A stretch of 64,000 nucleotides of DNA from Cocos nucifera (GCA_006176705.1 QRFJ01007189.1:1-64000); one strand, 5' to 3'; numbered from the stretch's first letter, positions 45,701 through 58,869 are shown. Program-made: numbers and translations. Notes: a model not told the origin generated them from the letters alone.

Positions 45701-46557
45701 TAGATTAGATTCAATTATGAGCATATCTTCAGAAGGACCTACCTCGTTATTCTTTAGGCTAGCCAGGTATAAAGGGCAATTCCACTTCCAATGGCCATCT
45801 GTATTACAATGGAAATACTTTTCTTTATCGATGGCCTTCTTCTTTGGCTCTTTCTTCTTCTTCTTTCCTCCATCTATCTTCTGCTTCTTCACAGACTTCT
45901 TCTTCTTTTCAAAAGATTTTCTTTTGAAGGAAGTTCACTCCATAGTAAGCACTGAGCTCTTTGAATCTTTCAATGAAAGCTTAGCAGTAACCAACATATT
46001 CATCAATTCAGCTAAAGTACATTATAGCTTATGCATATGGAAGTTCACGATGAACTGCTCATATGCATCAATCAAGGATTGCAAGATCACATCAATTTGC
46101 AAGTCCCTGTCTAGCTTGACACCGAGCTTCTCAAGCTCTTCTAAGTTCTTGATCATCATCAAACAATGATCGTGGACCAACTGCCCATCACGTATTTATG
46201 CCTTAAAAAGTCTAGTGACTTGATACTTGGCTATGCGACTCTCTTCACCAAACAACTCTTATAGGTGAACCAATATTTGACGAGCAGTTTTGATGTCCTC
46301 ATATTGGCGTTGAAACTCATCAGACATCGAGCCCAGATGTAGTACCTAGCTTTATTGTCCTCATCCATCCACTTTTCTAGAGACAATCTCCATTCAGCAG
46401 ATAGATGGGATGGTAAGGTGGGAAGGTCCTGATCCAATACATAAGTCAGCTTTTCAAAATCTAAAATAATTTTATAGTTCTAGAGCCACTCCTTGTAATT
46501 AGATCTGATCAGTCTGTAGGTGTCCAGGATATGGGCTAATGGGTTAGACGCAGATAT
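45665..46557 (-). pseudogene. A2 gag (broken)
   Basis: The start codon position (46557) reads ATA instead of ATG before SASNPLA-like codons. Fragments include DQDLPTLPSHLSAEWRLSLE and WMDEDNKARYY, then a gag core with many stops, a Lys-rich stretch, and the knuckle KYFHCNTDGHWKWNC. This has the same Tyr in the first Cys position as A1. Confidence 0.75.
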
Positions 46558-48445
46558 TTTTCTATAGAGAGTCAAAATTTTTAGTTAGATTTTGTAATTA
46601 GACTCGATCAATTTATTGAGGAATTTTATTTTTAAATAAATTAAGCTTCCACTATTTTCTCGGATTCCTACAATCCCTTAGTAGAGATGCAAAAATCTTC
46701 ATAATCAATAAATTTCTAGTGGATGGTGCGGTCCCACCAACTGGCTTACCACCTCATCTAATAGTTATTAGTGATGGATCAACTGATGAGTGGACAACTC
46801 TTACCAAATGATTCTCTAATCATAGTGTACCCAAATCTAGTTTCTAATTCATGAAGCTCACTGTGCCTGGAATATTGCTCCACTCCTTAGTTAAGTTAGA
46901 CCCATCATTTGCATAAATTAGATTCCTGATTGGATCCTTCACCGTATCCAGAATATTGAGCCCAACCCATCCTCCAACTTATAGTATTCAATGCCTAATA
47001 GACATACTTGCATCTTTTCGATGCAACTGAACCACTATAACTAATCGAGAACAATCAATCTCGGGAAGGGCCCACATATCTATAATAGTAGAAGACCTAT
47101 GATTTAATATTTTTTTATGAACATTTAATTTTGGTCTCTTTAAACTTGACTTAACTCAATCATAATAATTATGATTAACCTAGTGGCATGGGTTAGCTCG
47201 AATTGTTAGCCACCTCTAATCAGAACTGGGTTGACCCAAATGGCCAAGTAAGTGAGATCGGTGGAAGGGATATGCTATTAACTTGATAAGAATGTATTCA
47301 GGTCGAATAACTTTTAATTAAAAATTAGTCGATCGTATCTGTCAAACTTATCTTAGATACCAAATTATCAAACTAGAATCAATTGGGTTAGCCTATAATC
47401 CAGGCCTGAATCGTAGAGTCAAATTAGATCTTGACTTGGTCGACCACATATTACTATGAGTCAACCTTGACCCCAACTTTATACTATTGGATTGGTCAAT
47501 TCAAAGCACTCTTGATCCTACCTAACCAACTCTTAATTTGGTTTGATCAACTGCTAGACCTAATTGAGCTACCCAAGTCCAAACCCAAATTTATGAAGGT
47601 ATCTTAGATCTAAAAATTTATAATTTTTAGATCTAATTTATTTTATATTCTTAATTCTTAATTAAGTTTAGATTCATAAATAGAAATATGCAAAAAAATT
47701 TTAGGATTTCAGGATCTAGGATTTTATAGAAAAGTAAATTTTTGGTTTTTGTTTAAGAACAAATGTGCAGCACCCCTACATGCCATAAGAGCATCCCATC
47801 GAATGAAAAGAGAGGGCCTTAATTTAAACCCTTCTTACTCTTATGACCGGACAACCAAGAGGAATGCCTTAATCAAAAATAATAACTAAACTACAAAAGA
47901 TTAAGATATACAACATATATCAAATATAAGATCATTGATCTATTCATGCATGTTCTGTATACATCTCATGTATCAAATATCAAAAATCAAATGCAAGCTT
48001 TTATATTTGATATATATCATATAAAATCTAAAAAATAAAATTTTGAATTGATCACATCAAATAAAATTTTATTCTAGATAATTCATAGAACTATTCTACA
48101 ACTTGTTTAGGCATGCATCTATCATATCTCATATGAAAATTTAAAAAAATTTATTTTTTATTTTTAGATCTGATTATAATATTTATAACATCAAAAAATA
48201 AAAAAAAATATCTAAAAAAATATTTTAATCATATCAAAAAGAAAAATTATACTAGACTACACATGAAATAATTCTACACCTAGTCTAGATATGTATCTCA
48301 TATATTATTGATATGAATCTAAATTATTTTAATTTTTTAATTTTAGATCTAATCATATTTGATGTGATATCTGAAATTTTTTAATATTAGATCATAAAAT
48401 ATAAAAAAAATGGATCCAAAATAGATCTAAAGAACTACAAATGCA
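46558..48445 (-). mobile_element. Leader of A2
   Basis: Homologous to A1's leader. The shared block is at about 47235-47300. The donor-like site is mutated here (sense AAG/ATAAG, near 47350), while an acceptor-like CTCTCTATAG is kept at about 46564-46573. No genes are seen in this 1.9 kb. Confidence 0.65.
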
Positions 48446-48959
48446 GCTCTAATACTAGTTGAAGAAAAATCAGCATTTTCCTGCCATAGGATCATTTAGA
48501 TCTGATTGGATCTGAAGGGATATTTTAAAAATTTTTTTCTAAAAATCTTAATCAAATATAAGACATCTCAGATCTAATCCTATAGATCTAATATTAAAAA
48601 TTAAGTTAAAATTAAATTTAATTTAATTTCATACCTTATTTGGGTAATCTGATTATCCAGTCAATGATCTGCTGAAGCCCGAGGTTCTGGATGTAGCCAC
48701 ACAAGCACCAAACCTCTACTAGAGTCCACTCAAGTAGGATCTAGATATGATCTCCTTTAGAATTTAATTTTTAAAAATTAGATCTGGATCTGATTTTTAG
48801 AGCCTTCAAAAATCGATGAATGCTACGCGCTCATCTCACGAACACGTTGTATGTCTTCCTAATCTTTGTGCCAATACTTATTTCTTCCTCATTGGATTCA
48901 CCTAACCTTTTGGGCATAGAGAGGAGAGAGAGAGGACTAGAGGGAGGAATGGAAGAGAG
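48446..48959 (-). mobile_element. PBS and 5' LTR fragment of A2
   Basis: PBS at 48446-48457 (minus TAGTATTAGAGC), then the LTR U5 end from 48460 (plus TGAAGAAAAATCAGC). The LTR is cleanly interrupted at 48959 by the start of B2. The uncut copy at 33114 continues past the equivalent point (GGCATGGAAGATAGG). Confidence 0.8.
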
Positions 48960-51467
48960 TGTTGAAAAACATGTCCCAAAGCTAATCGTCAGCTTATTGA
49001 TGGTTGTGCTATCCTATAATTATAATTTATTCATTATTAAATAAAATATATTTTTAATATTTTAATTATAAAGTCTATATTTTTTAATGAACTTTATTAT
49101 TGTGATAAAGTTTTTAGAACTATTTAGCTTCAATAAAGAGAGGATTTATCGATTAGTTCTTAAACTGTTCACGACCAAATGATACACTGTTAATAAGGAC
49201 GATAGTGTTTATTGAGCATAGGTCATTATGTACCATATGGATTGGTTATCCTCTTAATCAAAGAGTGTGGAGACACTGATATGGCACATAAGTGAGATGT
49301 ATGGGTACATCATCATTGAACGTGACCAACTTCAGAGCATTCTGCTGTCGAAGATTGCTCTGATGAGATATACGTATAAGTGTCCCTTAGACCTGAGATC
49401 ACCATAATGGCTTCCAAGCAACTCACTATGCTTTGGTACCAGACTAACTAAATTTTTAATGCAATGATGAAAGATTTTTAGATACAGTCAAGTACTTACA
49501 AAGTCGGTGAGTGATCAAGATGGGATTGACCACTCCAAGAGTTAGAGAAGAATGCATCATCATTATATTTCAATATAGCAAAAACCTTGGCCAAGATAAT
49601 CCATGAGATGGATTTGATATTTTGAAATATAATATGGATGACCTAATCAAGGTTGACAGTTAAACTCTAAAGTATCCTATGAGCATTTTGATCAAGAAGA
49701 TAAATTATACAAAAAAAACTATATCCACATGGATTCTAAGGATATTGTTCTACACATTCAACCTATCCGACTATCGGGTACCATTGCTAGATGGTCACTT
49801 TGATTAATATAAAAATTTATTTCTATACTATTAGCTTAGGTTTGGACCTATGGAATCACACACATAAGAGTTCTCAATCTGATCGGATGGTTGATCGACG
49901 ATTAAGAATCATTCTAGGGTTAAACATTCAATACGATTAATATTTAACCTAGTGCAAATGTTGTAGGAGGATCGATTAGCAATTCGATTGCTAATTAGCT
50001 TAATTTGATTAAGCTAGAGGGTTAAGATTAAGTCTAATTAAATATAATTTAATTAGATTTATTTTGGGCTTGATTGGATCAAGTCCAATTGATTTATTGG
50101 ATGAGCAAATTGTAAAAAAGAACTAGTCCTAGTTCAATTAGGACTTGTATCAACCAAATTTTTAATTTAATTAAAAAATTAAATTAGAATTAAATTAAAT
50201 TTACTCTAATTTAATTATATTATTAATTATACTAAAATTTAATATAATTTTATTAATTAAATTTTAATTTAATTTGGTCCAAGAATCAAGTAGGACCAAG
50301 TCAAACTAGGAGTCCTAGTGAGACTAGGACTCCTATCTCCATGCACCACCTTAGCCCCAACACCTTCCATACCATTTTTTTTGGATTTTTTCATGAAAAT
50401 ATTTCTCTCCAAATGTTCACGCATGCTCCCTTGCTCTCTTTATCTCAAATATGGTATTTAGATATTGTGATCAAGTCAAAAGAAGAGTTTGAGTTGATTT
50501 AAACTCTATGAGATAGAGTTTTGAGAAACCAAAACTCCTTTTGTGTCGCCCACATCCCTATTTTTTCTCTTAAATTTTCATGAATTTTAAAGGACCTATT
50601 GTATGAAATTCCTTGGTAGTCCACGAAAAAAATAAAGGAGAGGGCACCCAAGAGTTGGGCACCCCAAGTCCAGCCCTATTTGGATAACCCTTGACTAGGT
50701 ATTTGACCTAGTCACCTAGTCAAGGATTCCTCTATATCTTCTTATATAAAATGAATTTTGATCTAATTTTTTTGTGAATTACACATCCAAAAGAGTTCAT
50801 TAGGGGTGTAAAAAATTTGAAACAGAAGCCTAGGGTGTGGGATTTTGTAAAGGAACCAATCAAGGTGCTTTGGTGAGAGAAGAAAGAAGAAGAAGAGGAT
50901 CTTCTTCTAGTTTTTTTTTTCCTCCACTCCTATTCCTCCATCTTTGTGAGTATTTGAGAGGTATATCAGCATCATGAATCATCTTTCTCCACTTCAAAAA
51001 ATTGGAGAGTCCAAGCTTGAAGGAAAGAAGATCCAGATTGACCGTCAGAGAAGGATCAGCACAGTACTAGCATACTGTACTGATTTTCAAGCACCAAACT
51101 TTAGATCTGCAATCGAGGACTCATGTGGATAACTTGTAGAGGTCAGACACGTGTGTGGCTTGGAGCAACCATCTCAGGCTCAGATCAGCGAGTTAAAAAA
51201 CTCGAGATTCAAAGGTAAGAGTGATCTAATCTCCCTATTACATGTCTAGATCTGATCTAGAGTAGTCTGCTAATGATATGATTAATATGCAATTCTTTTA
51301 AGATTTTATTTTTTAACTTAATAGCATGCTTTAATCATATAATAGGATTCTATATCTAGGATTTCATATTATATTATTCATGATTTAATGTGATTAATTC
51401 ACCTCTTTCGCTGCAATTTTGAAAAAGTTTCAAAAGCTAATCCCAGAACCCTAGAACGGTTCCTACA
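48960..51467 (+). mobile_element. 5' LTR of copia element B2 (2.5 kb)
   Basis: Starts TGTTGAAAAACATGTCCC and ends AACGGTTCCTACA. It aligns with the B3 LTR along its length and with B1's second half. It carries a TATA-like TATATAAAAT near 50744 and a strong hairpin at 50308-50334. It inserted in the A2 5' LTR. Confidence 0.85.
50308..50334 (+). other. U3 hairpin of the B2 LTR
   Basis: Arms AGGAGTCCTAGT and ACTAGGACTCCT (12 bp, perfect; 13 with the next A-T pair), loop GAG. It is followed by ATCTCCATGCACCACC. The B3 LTR has a perfect hairpin of different sequence at the same place (57730-57750). Confidence 0.7.
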
Positions 51468-51469
51468 AT

Positions 51470-51481
51470 TGGTATTAGAAC
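51470..51481 (+). other. Primer binding site of B2
   Basis: TGGTATTAGAAC, two bases off the usual copia PBS, two bases after the LTR end. Confidence 0.75.
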
Positions 51482-53209
51482 TAGGTTTATTTATTACATG
51501 ATTTATACATGATTAGATTATATTTTTAGATTAGATCTAATTTATAATTTGATGATTAAATCTAAAAATAAAATTTTAGATTGCACACACTATAAGATTG
51601 TCCTGTTGTAAGGTTTATCCCTTACAGTGGAGAGATTGTCTTAGTGCGTGCAGATCTAAAATCCTGATCATAAAATTTTAGATTAGATCAAAAAAATTTT
51701 ATGATCTGATTAAAAGAATTTTAATATAATTTTTATTATTATAAATATGTTAGACCTGATCTAAGATGATTTATGATTAATTAGAATTGAAATAGTTTCA
51801 ATTTTATGAGCATGTTTAAATTAGATCTAAAATAGTTTTCATGTTTGTTATATGTGCATATTGATTATGAATCAAACATGCGACTGGTTGATAGAACCAT
51901 ATTGCGAAAATCTTTTACAAACATGAAAATCATTTTTGAAATGTCGAATCCCAATCCTTAGCCCAAAACTTAATTAAGAATTAAGAATTGATTAATTAGG
52001 ATCTAGGATTGTGAATTGATGATCCTAAAACATAAATCATAACACATTGGGTTAATGGGTTAGTGAAAATTAGATCCATTAATTGGATTAGACCTAAGGT
52101 TAGATTAAAGAATGGACTTAATTAGAGAATTGACTAAATCTAATCAATAGTTATCTTAGATTAGATCAAGAATTTTCTAGATCAATTATAATAGCTGTAG
52201 TTGGTTAGGTCCATGTCTTTAATGAGAACCAAGTTGACTTGATTCCTGGCTATGTGGTCGAATCCAAAATTACTAGGTTGGTCAAGTTAAAACTAATGAA
52301 CTGGATGGTATCTAAGGTAAGTTTGGCAGTCTAATTAGTGGTTTTTAATTAGGAGCTACTCACACTGATTTAATCTTTGATGAGTTAATGGCATATCCCA
52401 TCCACTGATCTTACTTACCTAGCCATCCTGGTGAATTAGATTTTGATTAGATCACTTGGTGATTTGGGCTCACCCATGTCAATTAGGTAAATCGATGTGA
52501 CTGATTTAGGTGCTCCTAATGTCGGTGTGAATTAGTTCTTTTTTTTATCTGACTTGGTGAAGTCAGTGGAAGGATCGAAATTGGCTGGCTCATTCTCTCT
52601 ATCTTCTTTAAATCAAATCAATTAAATCCTCTAAAATTATTAGATCTCTAAAAATGAAATAGTTATGGTGATAACTAGATCATAGCCTCTCATTAAGTGG
52701 ATGATAATGGATCCATTAGTTTGATAATCATTGGAGGCCCAAAGGCCTAGTACTTATTGGCTAATGAAATTATTATTCATAATATGATTTCTTGATCGCA
52801 TCTATCTAAATGGTGGTTAGGTTGACCAACCAAAGTTAGACTTAATCATTTATTGGTTAGATGGATCAAGTATGGTCATGTTAATAGTTGGACCTAATCG
52901 AATCTTTTCAATGGAGGCCAAAGCCTACTGATTAGGGACTGGGGCAAAATTAAATTACTAAAAATTATTTAGAAAAATAATTGATTATGAACCTATCCTT
53001 AGATGTACATGGGTTAACCAGCCAAAGTTGGGCTTATGTGCAGTATATGTAGATTTTAGTACCCACTAAAGAATTAGAGTAATTCCTCGAATTGAAGGTA
53101 GAGGCTACCGATTTGAATCAAATAGTGGAAGAACCTTTTGATTAAAAGTTCAATCTTTAGATTTAATGAGTCAATTACTAATTAGGTTTTATTTTTTCTT
53201 TGTGCAGAT
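51482..53209 (+). mobile_element. Leader of B2, with possible intron
   Basis: A 1.7-kb non-coding leader. PBS-proximal stem-loop at 51607-51626 (TGTAAGG...CCTTACA). Shared GAGTTAATGGCAT block at about 52381-52430. Donor-like AAG/GTAAGTTTG starts at 52317. Acceptor-like TTTTTTCTTTGTGCAG ends at 53207, two bases before the gag ATG. This predicts an 891-bp intron. Confidence 0.6.
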
Positions 53210-54060
53210 ATGGCCACTTTCCTTTCGCTCCGATCATTGTTAGACAATGATAAGCTGGTGGGATCCAACTTTGGTAACTAGTATTAAAAGTTGAAGATTA
53301 TCCTAGAACATGAATGGATTCTGTATGTACTGATAGATCTGACACCTGAGGAGCTAGCACCCAATGTACGTGGAACGATCAGAGATACTTACCAGAAGTG
53401 GCTCAATGATCGAATCACGATGCATTGCATTATAATAGCTGCCATGAGTGATGAGTTCAATCGTAGGTTTGAGTCAGCTCAGCTAGAAGACATGCTTCAA
53501 GTGTTGAATGAGTCTTTTGGTACACCCAATGATGTTGGGAGGCACAAGACTAGTTGTGCCATCTTCAATGCTAAGATGAGGGATGGAGCTTCAGTCACTG
53601 ATCATGTACTATACATGATCGAGCTAATGGAGTGTTTGAGCAAGCTTGGATTTTTCTTGCACAAGCAACTAGGGAAAGATGCAATTTTGAACTCATTGAC
53701 CAAATCATATCTCCCATTCCTTACTCGTTATAGAATGACAAAGGCTGAAATTAACTACCACAGGTTACTGGGGTTGCTTCAAAACTTTAAGAAGGATCAC
53801 AAGCTCTATAAGGAGTCCATGAACTTAGTGGAAGGTTCATCTTCTGATTCTCTACCCTTTAAGAAAGAAAAGAAGAACAAGAAGAAGAAATCAAAGAAGA
53901 TGCAAGTTCAGGCTGGGACATCTGTGCAGGACAAGACCAAGAAGATCAAGCATGATAAGTGTCAAGCTGAATGCTTCTTCTGCAAGAAATGGGAGCACTA
54001 AAAGAGGAACTATCCTTAGTACATTGCCTCACTGGACCCCAACAGGTTGAGAATGAAGCA
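53210..54060 (+). pseudogene. Copia gag of B2 (nearly open)
   Basis: The ATG at 53210 begins MATFLSLRSLLDNDKLVGSN. Two stops occur near 53279-53286. The frame then stays open from 53291 to 54001 (236 aa), with EHEWILYVLIDLTPEELAPN, QVLNESFGTPNDVGRHKTSC, MRDGASVTDHVLYMIELME, a Lys-rich KKEKKNKKKKSKK, and a knuckle CFFCKKWEH followed by a stop where Trp or Gln is expected, then KRNYP. It is the best-kept copia gag in the window. Confidence 0.8.
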
Positions 54061-54079
54061 AGTTATTGCTAGGTAAGGT

Positions 54080-55260
54080 ATTTATATGATAACTTCTTGC
54101 AATTTCTTTATTTATGATACAACTGACTGGGTATTGGATATTGGTAGCCCTTACCATATTTGCAATTTATTGCAGGGGTTGCAGATTAGTAGGAGATTCA
54201 AGCAAGATGAGAGGTTCCTTAACGTTGGAGATGGAAGATCGGTTTCAATTCTAGAATTAGGAATCTTGAAACTTATATTTGAATCTCATATAGTTGTTCT
54301 TAGTGATTATCATTTTTGTCCTAGTTTCTTTTTGAATATCATTTCTATAGGCCTTTTGGCTAAACATAATTATAAATTTTCAATAAAGAAAGAATTTTGT
54401 AATGTCATTATGAATGGTATTACTATATTCTCTGGATATTTGAACAATGGTGTGTACATGTTATCATAACTCATTAATGTAGTCTATTCCACTAGCAAGC
54501 ACCCTAGAATAGATAGTGTATCTGATATCTACTTATGGCATTGTAGGTTTGGTCACATCAACAAGAATAAGATAAATAGGTTGACTCAAGAGAAAATCCT
54601 TGAAGTCAGTGATTGTGAATAACTTCCAACTTATGAATCTTGTCTTCTTGGAAAAATGATCAAGTCACCTTTTATTGAAAAAGATGAGAGAGCCACTGAG
54701 CTCTTAGGTCTAGTACATACTGATGTATGTGCACCAATGAGCACAAGTGCCAGAGGTGGATATCTCTACTTCATTACTTTCATAGATGATCTATCTAGGT
54801 ATGGATATGTCTATTTGATGAAACATAAGTCAGAATCATTTGAAATATTCAAATGATTCAGAAGTGAAGTAGAAAAATAAACTAAAAATAATATTAAGAC
54901 TTTTTGATCTGACCGAGGAAGAGAATACCTTTTTGGTGAGTTTCTCACATATCTAGGAGAGAATGAGATTCTCTCCTAATGGACTCCTCCAAGAACACCA
55001 CAACATAATGATGTATCTAAGAGGAGAAATCAAACTTTATTAGACATGGTCCGATCCTTGATGGGTTTTGCTAGCTTGCCGATATCTTTCTAGGGATATG
55101 CACTCAAATCGACTTGCTATCTATTAAATAGAGTTCCAAGTAAGTTTATAATTAAGACTCCATATGAGATATGGATAGGGCATAAGCCAGCACTTTCGCA
55201 CCTTAAGGTCTAGCATGCCCGACTTATGTGAAATAGTTAATCACAGATAAACTTAGACCT
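54080..55260 (+). pseudogene. Protease and integrase of B2 (broken)
   Basis: Protease: DWVLDIGSPYHICN (D-T-G changed to D-I-G), then LSDYHFCPSFFLNIISIGLL. Gag-pre-integrase: LWHCRFGHINKNKINRL and YESCLLGKM. Integrase: LGLVHTDVCAPMSTSARGGY, FITFIDDLSRYGYVYLM, SDRGREYLF, a TPPRTPQHN-like block, RRNQTLLDMVRSLMGFASLP and PYEIW. At least six stops or frameshifts break it. Confidence 0.78.
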
Positions 55261-55559
55261 AGGTCTGACAAATGCATATTTATAAGGTACCCTAAAGAAT
55301 CAATAGGATATATTTTCTACCATGCTAATAAACAAAAGGTGTTCGTCAGCCTTAAGGCAATCTTCTTGGAAAAGAAGTTTTTTGGTGAAGGAACTGTTGC
55401 CTCTAAGGTTGAACTTGATGAAGTTCAATAGATAGAAAAGCTGACACCTATTGTCTAACTTGAACTAAATTTGATTAGATCAGATCCAGAGCCTAGTATC
55501 TCTACACCATTAAGGCGATCTGGTAGAGTACCGCATCAATCAGATAGATACTATGATTT

Positions 55560-56258
55560 TTTGGTCCAAAATGGTGATCCTATCGAACTCGATGTGAACG
55601 ATGAGGATCCGATTACCTACATGGATGCAATATAAAGATCTGATTTTGAGAAATGGCTTGAGGCCATGAAATTCAAGATGGAGTCGATGTAGGTCAACGA
55701 TGTGTGGACATTAGTTGACCCACCTGAAGGGGTTAAATCCATTGGAGGTAGATGGGTCTTCAAAAGGAAGAGAAATGTAGATGAAAAGGTGGAGACCTAT
55801 AAAGCCGATCTGGTTACCAAGGAGTATCATCAACGTTATGGTATTGACTATGACGAGATATTCTCTCACATGACAATGCTCAAATTTATTTGGATAATGC
55901 TTACTATAGCTGCCCATCTGGACTATGAGATCTGATAGATGGATGTGAAGACAGCTTTCCTAAATGGAGAGCTGACCAAAGAGGTGTATATGATACAATC
56001 TGAGAAGTTTACATCTACAGATGAGTCCAAGGTGTACAAGCTTCAGAGATTCATTTATGGATTGAAGCAAGCATCTCGGAGTTGGAACATGTGTTTTGAT
56101 AAGATGATCAAAATGTATGACTTCGTTAAGAACGGAGAAGAGCCCTGCATCTACAAGTGGATGAATGGTCCGATAGTGGTATTTCTTATCTTGTACGTTG
56201 ATGACATTCTCTTAACTGAAAATGACATTCCTGCACTGCAAGTAATAAAAGTATGATT
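55560..56258 (+). pseudogene. Reverse transcriptase of B2, cut by B3
   Basis: WTLVDPPEGVKSIGGRWVFK, IDYDEIFSHMTMLKF, then, after one stop, MDVKTAFLNGELTKEVYMIQ, YGLKQASRSWNMCFDKMIKM and an intact YVDDILLTEND box (56194-56205). The gene ends at about 56258 (IKV), where the B3 LTR begins. RNase H and the 3' LTR should lie beyond the window, after B3. Confidence 0.82.
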
Positions 56259-58867
56259 TATTGGGAATGTGTTCCAAAATCAATCGTCAGCCTGTTAATG
56301 GTTGAGCTATACTTTTATAATTATATATGAATTATGAATTAATAAAAATTATTTTGGTATTTTTTATCATAAATTATTTAAATCTTCTAATGAACTTCTG
56401 TGTTGTGATGAAGTCCTTAGGACTATCTAGATTCGACAAAGAAGGATTTGTCGTTTAGTCCTTAAAATAGTTTATGACCAAATGATACATTGTTACTTAG
56501 GACGATAATGTTTTTCGAGTATAGGTCGTTGTGTGTCATATCGATTGGTTGTCCTCATAACCAAAAAGTATTGAGACACTAGTATGGCATGCAAGTGAGA
56601 TGTATGGATACATCTACACTAAATGTGACAAACTCTGGAGCTTTTCTTCTATCAAGATTAGCTTCGATGGAATATGGGTATAAGTGTTCCTCTAACCTGA
56701 GATCACCACGGTGACTTCCAAGCAACTCACTGTGCTTTGGTGCTAGACTACTTGAATTTCTAATTTAGTGACAGAAGGTTTCTGGGCATAGTCAAGTACT
56801 TGAGGAGTTGGCGCATGTATCAAGATGGGATTGACCATTTTTGATTTCAGGAGCTATGTTCAATTATGTTTTAATTTAGCAAAGCCTTGGCCAGGATAGT
56901 CTTAGTGAGGAGTCATGAGACTAATTGCTTTGAGACACGACATTGATATATTTTCTAGGGTTGACAGTCTAACCCTGAGTCATCTATTACATAGAGGTCA
57001 TAGGGATGAATTATATGGTAACCATATTCGCGTAGGTTCTGATTATTGCGATTGCAACTATTTGATCTATTCAGATATCGGATATCATTACTAGATGATC
57101 ACTTTGATTACTACAGAAAGTGATTCCTATGCTACCGACTTAAGTTCAAATCTGTGGAGTCACACACACTAAAGATTTCTACCTAATCTATTGGCTATGG
57201 TCAAGAGTCCTACTGGACTGGGACTCTTCGACCAAATATCTTATAGCATTAGGACACTAGGTCCTACTTGTCTAAAACTCTCTGATCAAGAGTATGAACT
57301 CTGTGATCGTGAGTTCCACTCATTTTGGACACCGGGGTCAAGAGTCCCACTGATTTGGGACTCTTCGATCAGGATTTCATATCGATGGACTCTATTGCCC
57401 GGATACCCATCAGATTTGGACTCTATATTCATGAAAGGTTTAGTTAGTAATTTGATCACTAATTAACTCAATTTGATTGAATAATTATTTTATGTTCAAG
57501 TCTAATTGAGTTGGATTCAATTGAGTTTGATCCGATTAGATTATAAGATGACCTAATCGCCAAGGAGGTTTGATCCCTGATTTGATCAGAGGTTGGGCTT
57601 GATCAATTTCTAATTTTATTAAAATTTAATTGAGCCTAATTAAGTCTAATTATATTGGATTTAATTTAGTCTAATTATGCCTGACCAATTTTGATTGGGT
57701 TGGTTCAATTGGTTGAAGTTTAGAATTCAAAGACTAGTTTGACTAGTCTTCCCATGCACCACATTTTAACCCCACGCCCCATTTAAATTTTGAATTAATT
57801 CTCTCATAGCTCTTTTTTCCCATGCACATTAGAAGTTTTGACTGGTCTTTACACATCCTCAAGGGATAAGTTATGGTTAGTTGCCATTCAAATTCAAAAA
57901 GAGTTTGAATTTGGATCAGCAACAACCATATCTTATCCCTATGCCACCTAAACTTTTATGCCCCTATTATCTCCATGTGAAAGGGGTTTCTCATAGATTT
58001 TTTCTTGTTGAAGAGTGGGCGCACAACTCCTTCACACGTTCCAAATAATTTTGAATTGGTTTGGATGAATTTTGAATTAAAAAAAGTTTTGAATTCAAAC
58101 TAGCGTTCAAACTAGTTTTTGGTTCCCCACACGCATTGAAGTTGTTCTTTGTGCAAGTATTAAAAGGAAAGGTTTTTGGGATGTGTGCTAACACCTATTC
58201 TAAAGAGAGGACTTCTATGAGATTCATTTGGTGTATGGGAAGAGACTTCAATCATCTCTGAGAGAGAGAAAACCAAAGGAGAAGGGGCGCAAGGTTTTTA
58301 GGGTGAGTGCAGTCCTAGGTATTCGACCTAGGTTTCGAGAAGAGATTGCACGAGCTACGAGCATCCAAAGCCCACAAAACTTTAGAGAGAACCTCATCTA
58401 CCTCTCTACTACATCTACCAGCAACCTAGAGTATTCATGAAGCCTATAGACAAAGATCGAAGCTGTTCAATCAAAATAATCCCTGAAAGACTCTGGTGTC
58501 GAGCAAGCACTCGTAGGGAGCCGATCAGGACCAGGAGCCTCATGTGGATGATCCATGGAGGCCAGATATTTGTGTGGTTGCATCATGATTAGTAGACCTC
58601 CTTGACGATGATCAAATCACGATAATCAACTACCCGCGAAAAGATTTTGTATTCTGAATATATAGATATAGTAAATAGTTTGCTGCATAGTTTTATTTTC
58701 AGATCAATATGAATGCATGCATATTATGTTTAGATTCTTAGTATAGAGTTTAATATTCTAATATAATTAGTAGATAATTAATTAGATTAATTATTTTTTT
58801 TATTATTTTTTTTATTTTTAAAATTTTTTTCGAAAGTAGCACTGCAAATCCTGCACTGTTCCCTTCG
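56259..58867 (+). mobile_element. 5' LTR of copia element B3 (2.6 kb)
   Basis: Starts near TATTGGGAATGTGTTCC (the canonical TG appears as TA) and ends CTGCACTGTTCCCTTCG. It is homologous to the B2 LTR. It contains a direct repeat pair at 57199 and 57336 and a hairpin at 57730-57750 (arms AAGACTAGT and ACTAGTCTT, loop TTG). Confidence 0.8.
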
Positions 58868-58869
58868 AA

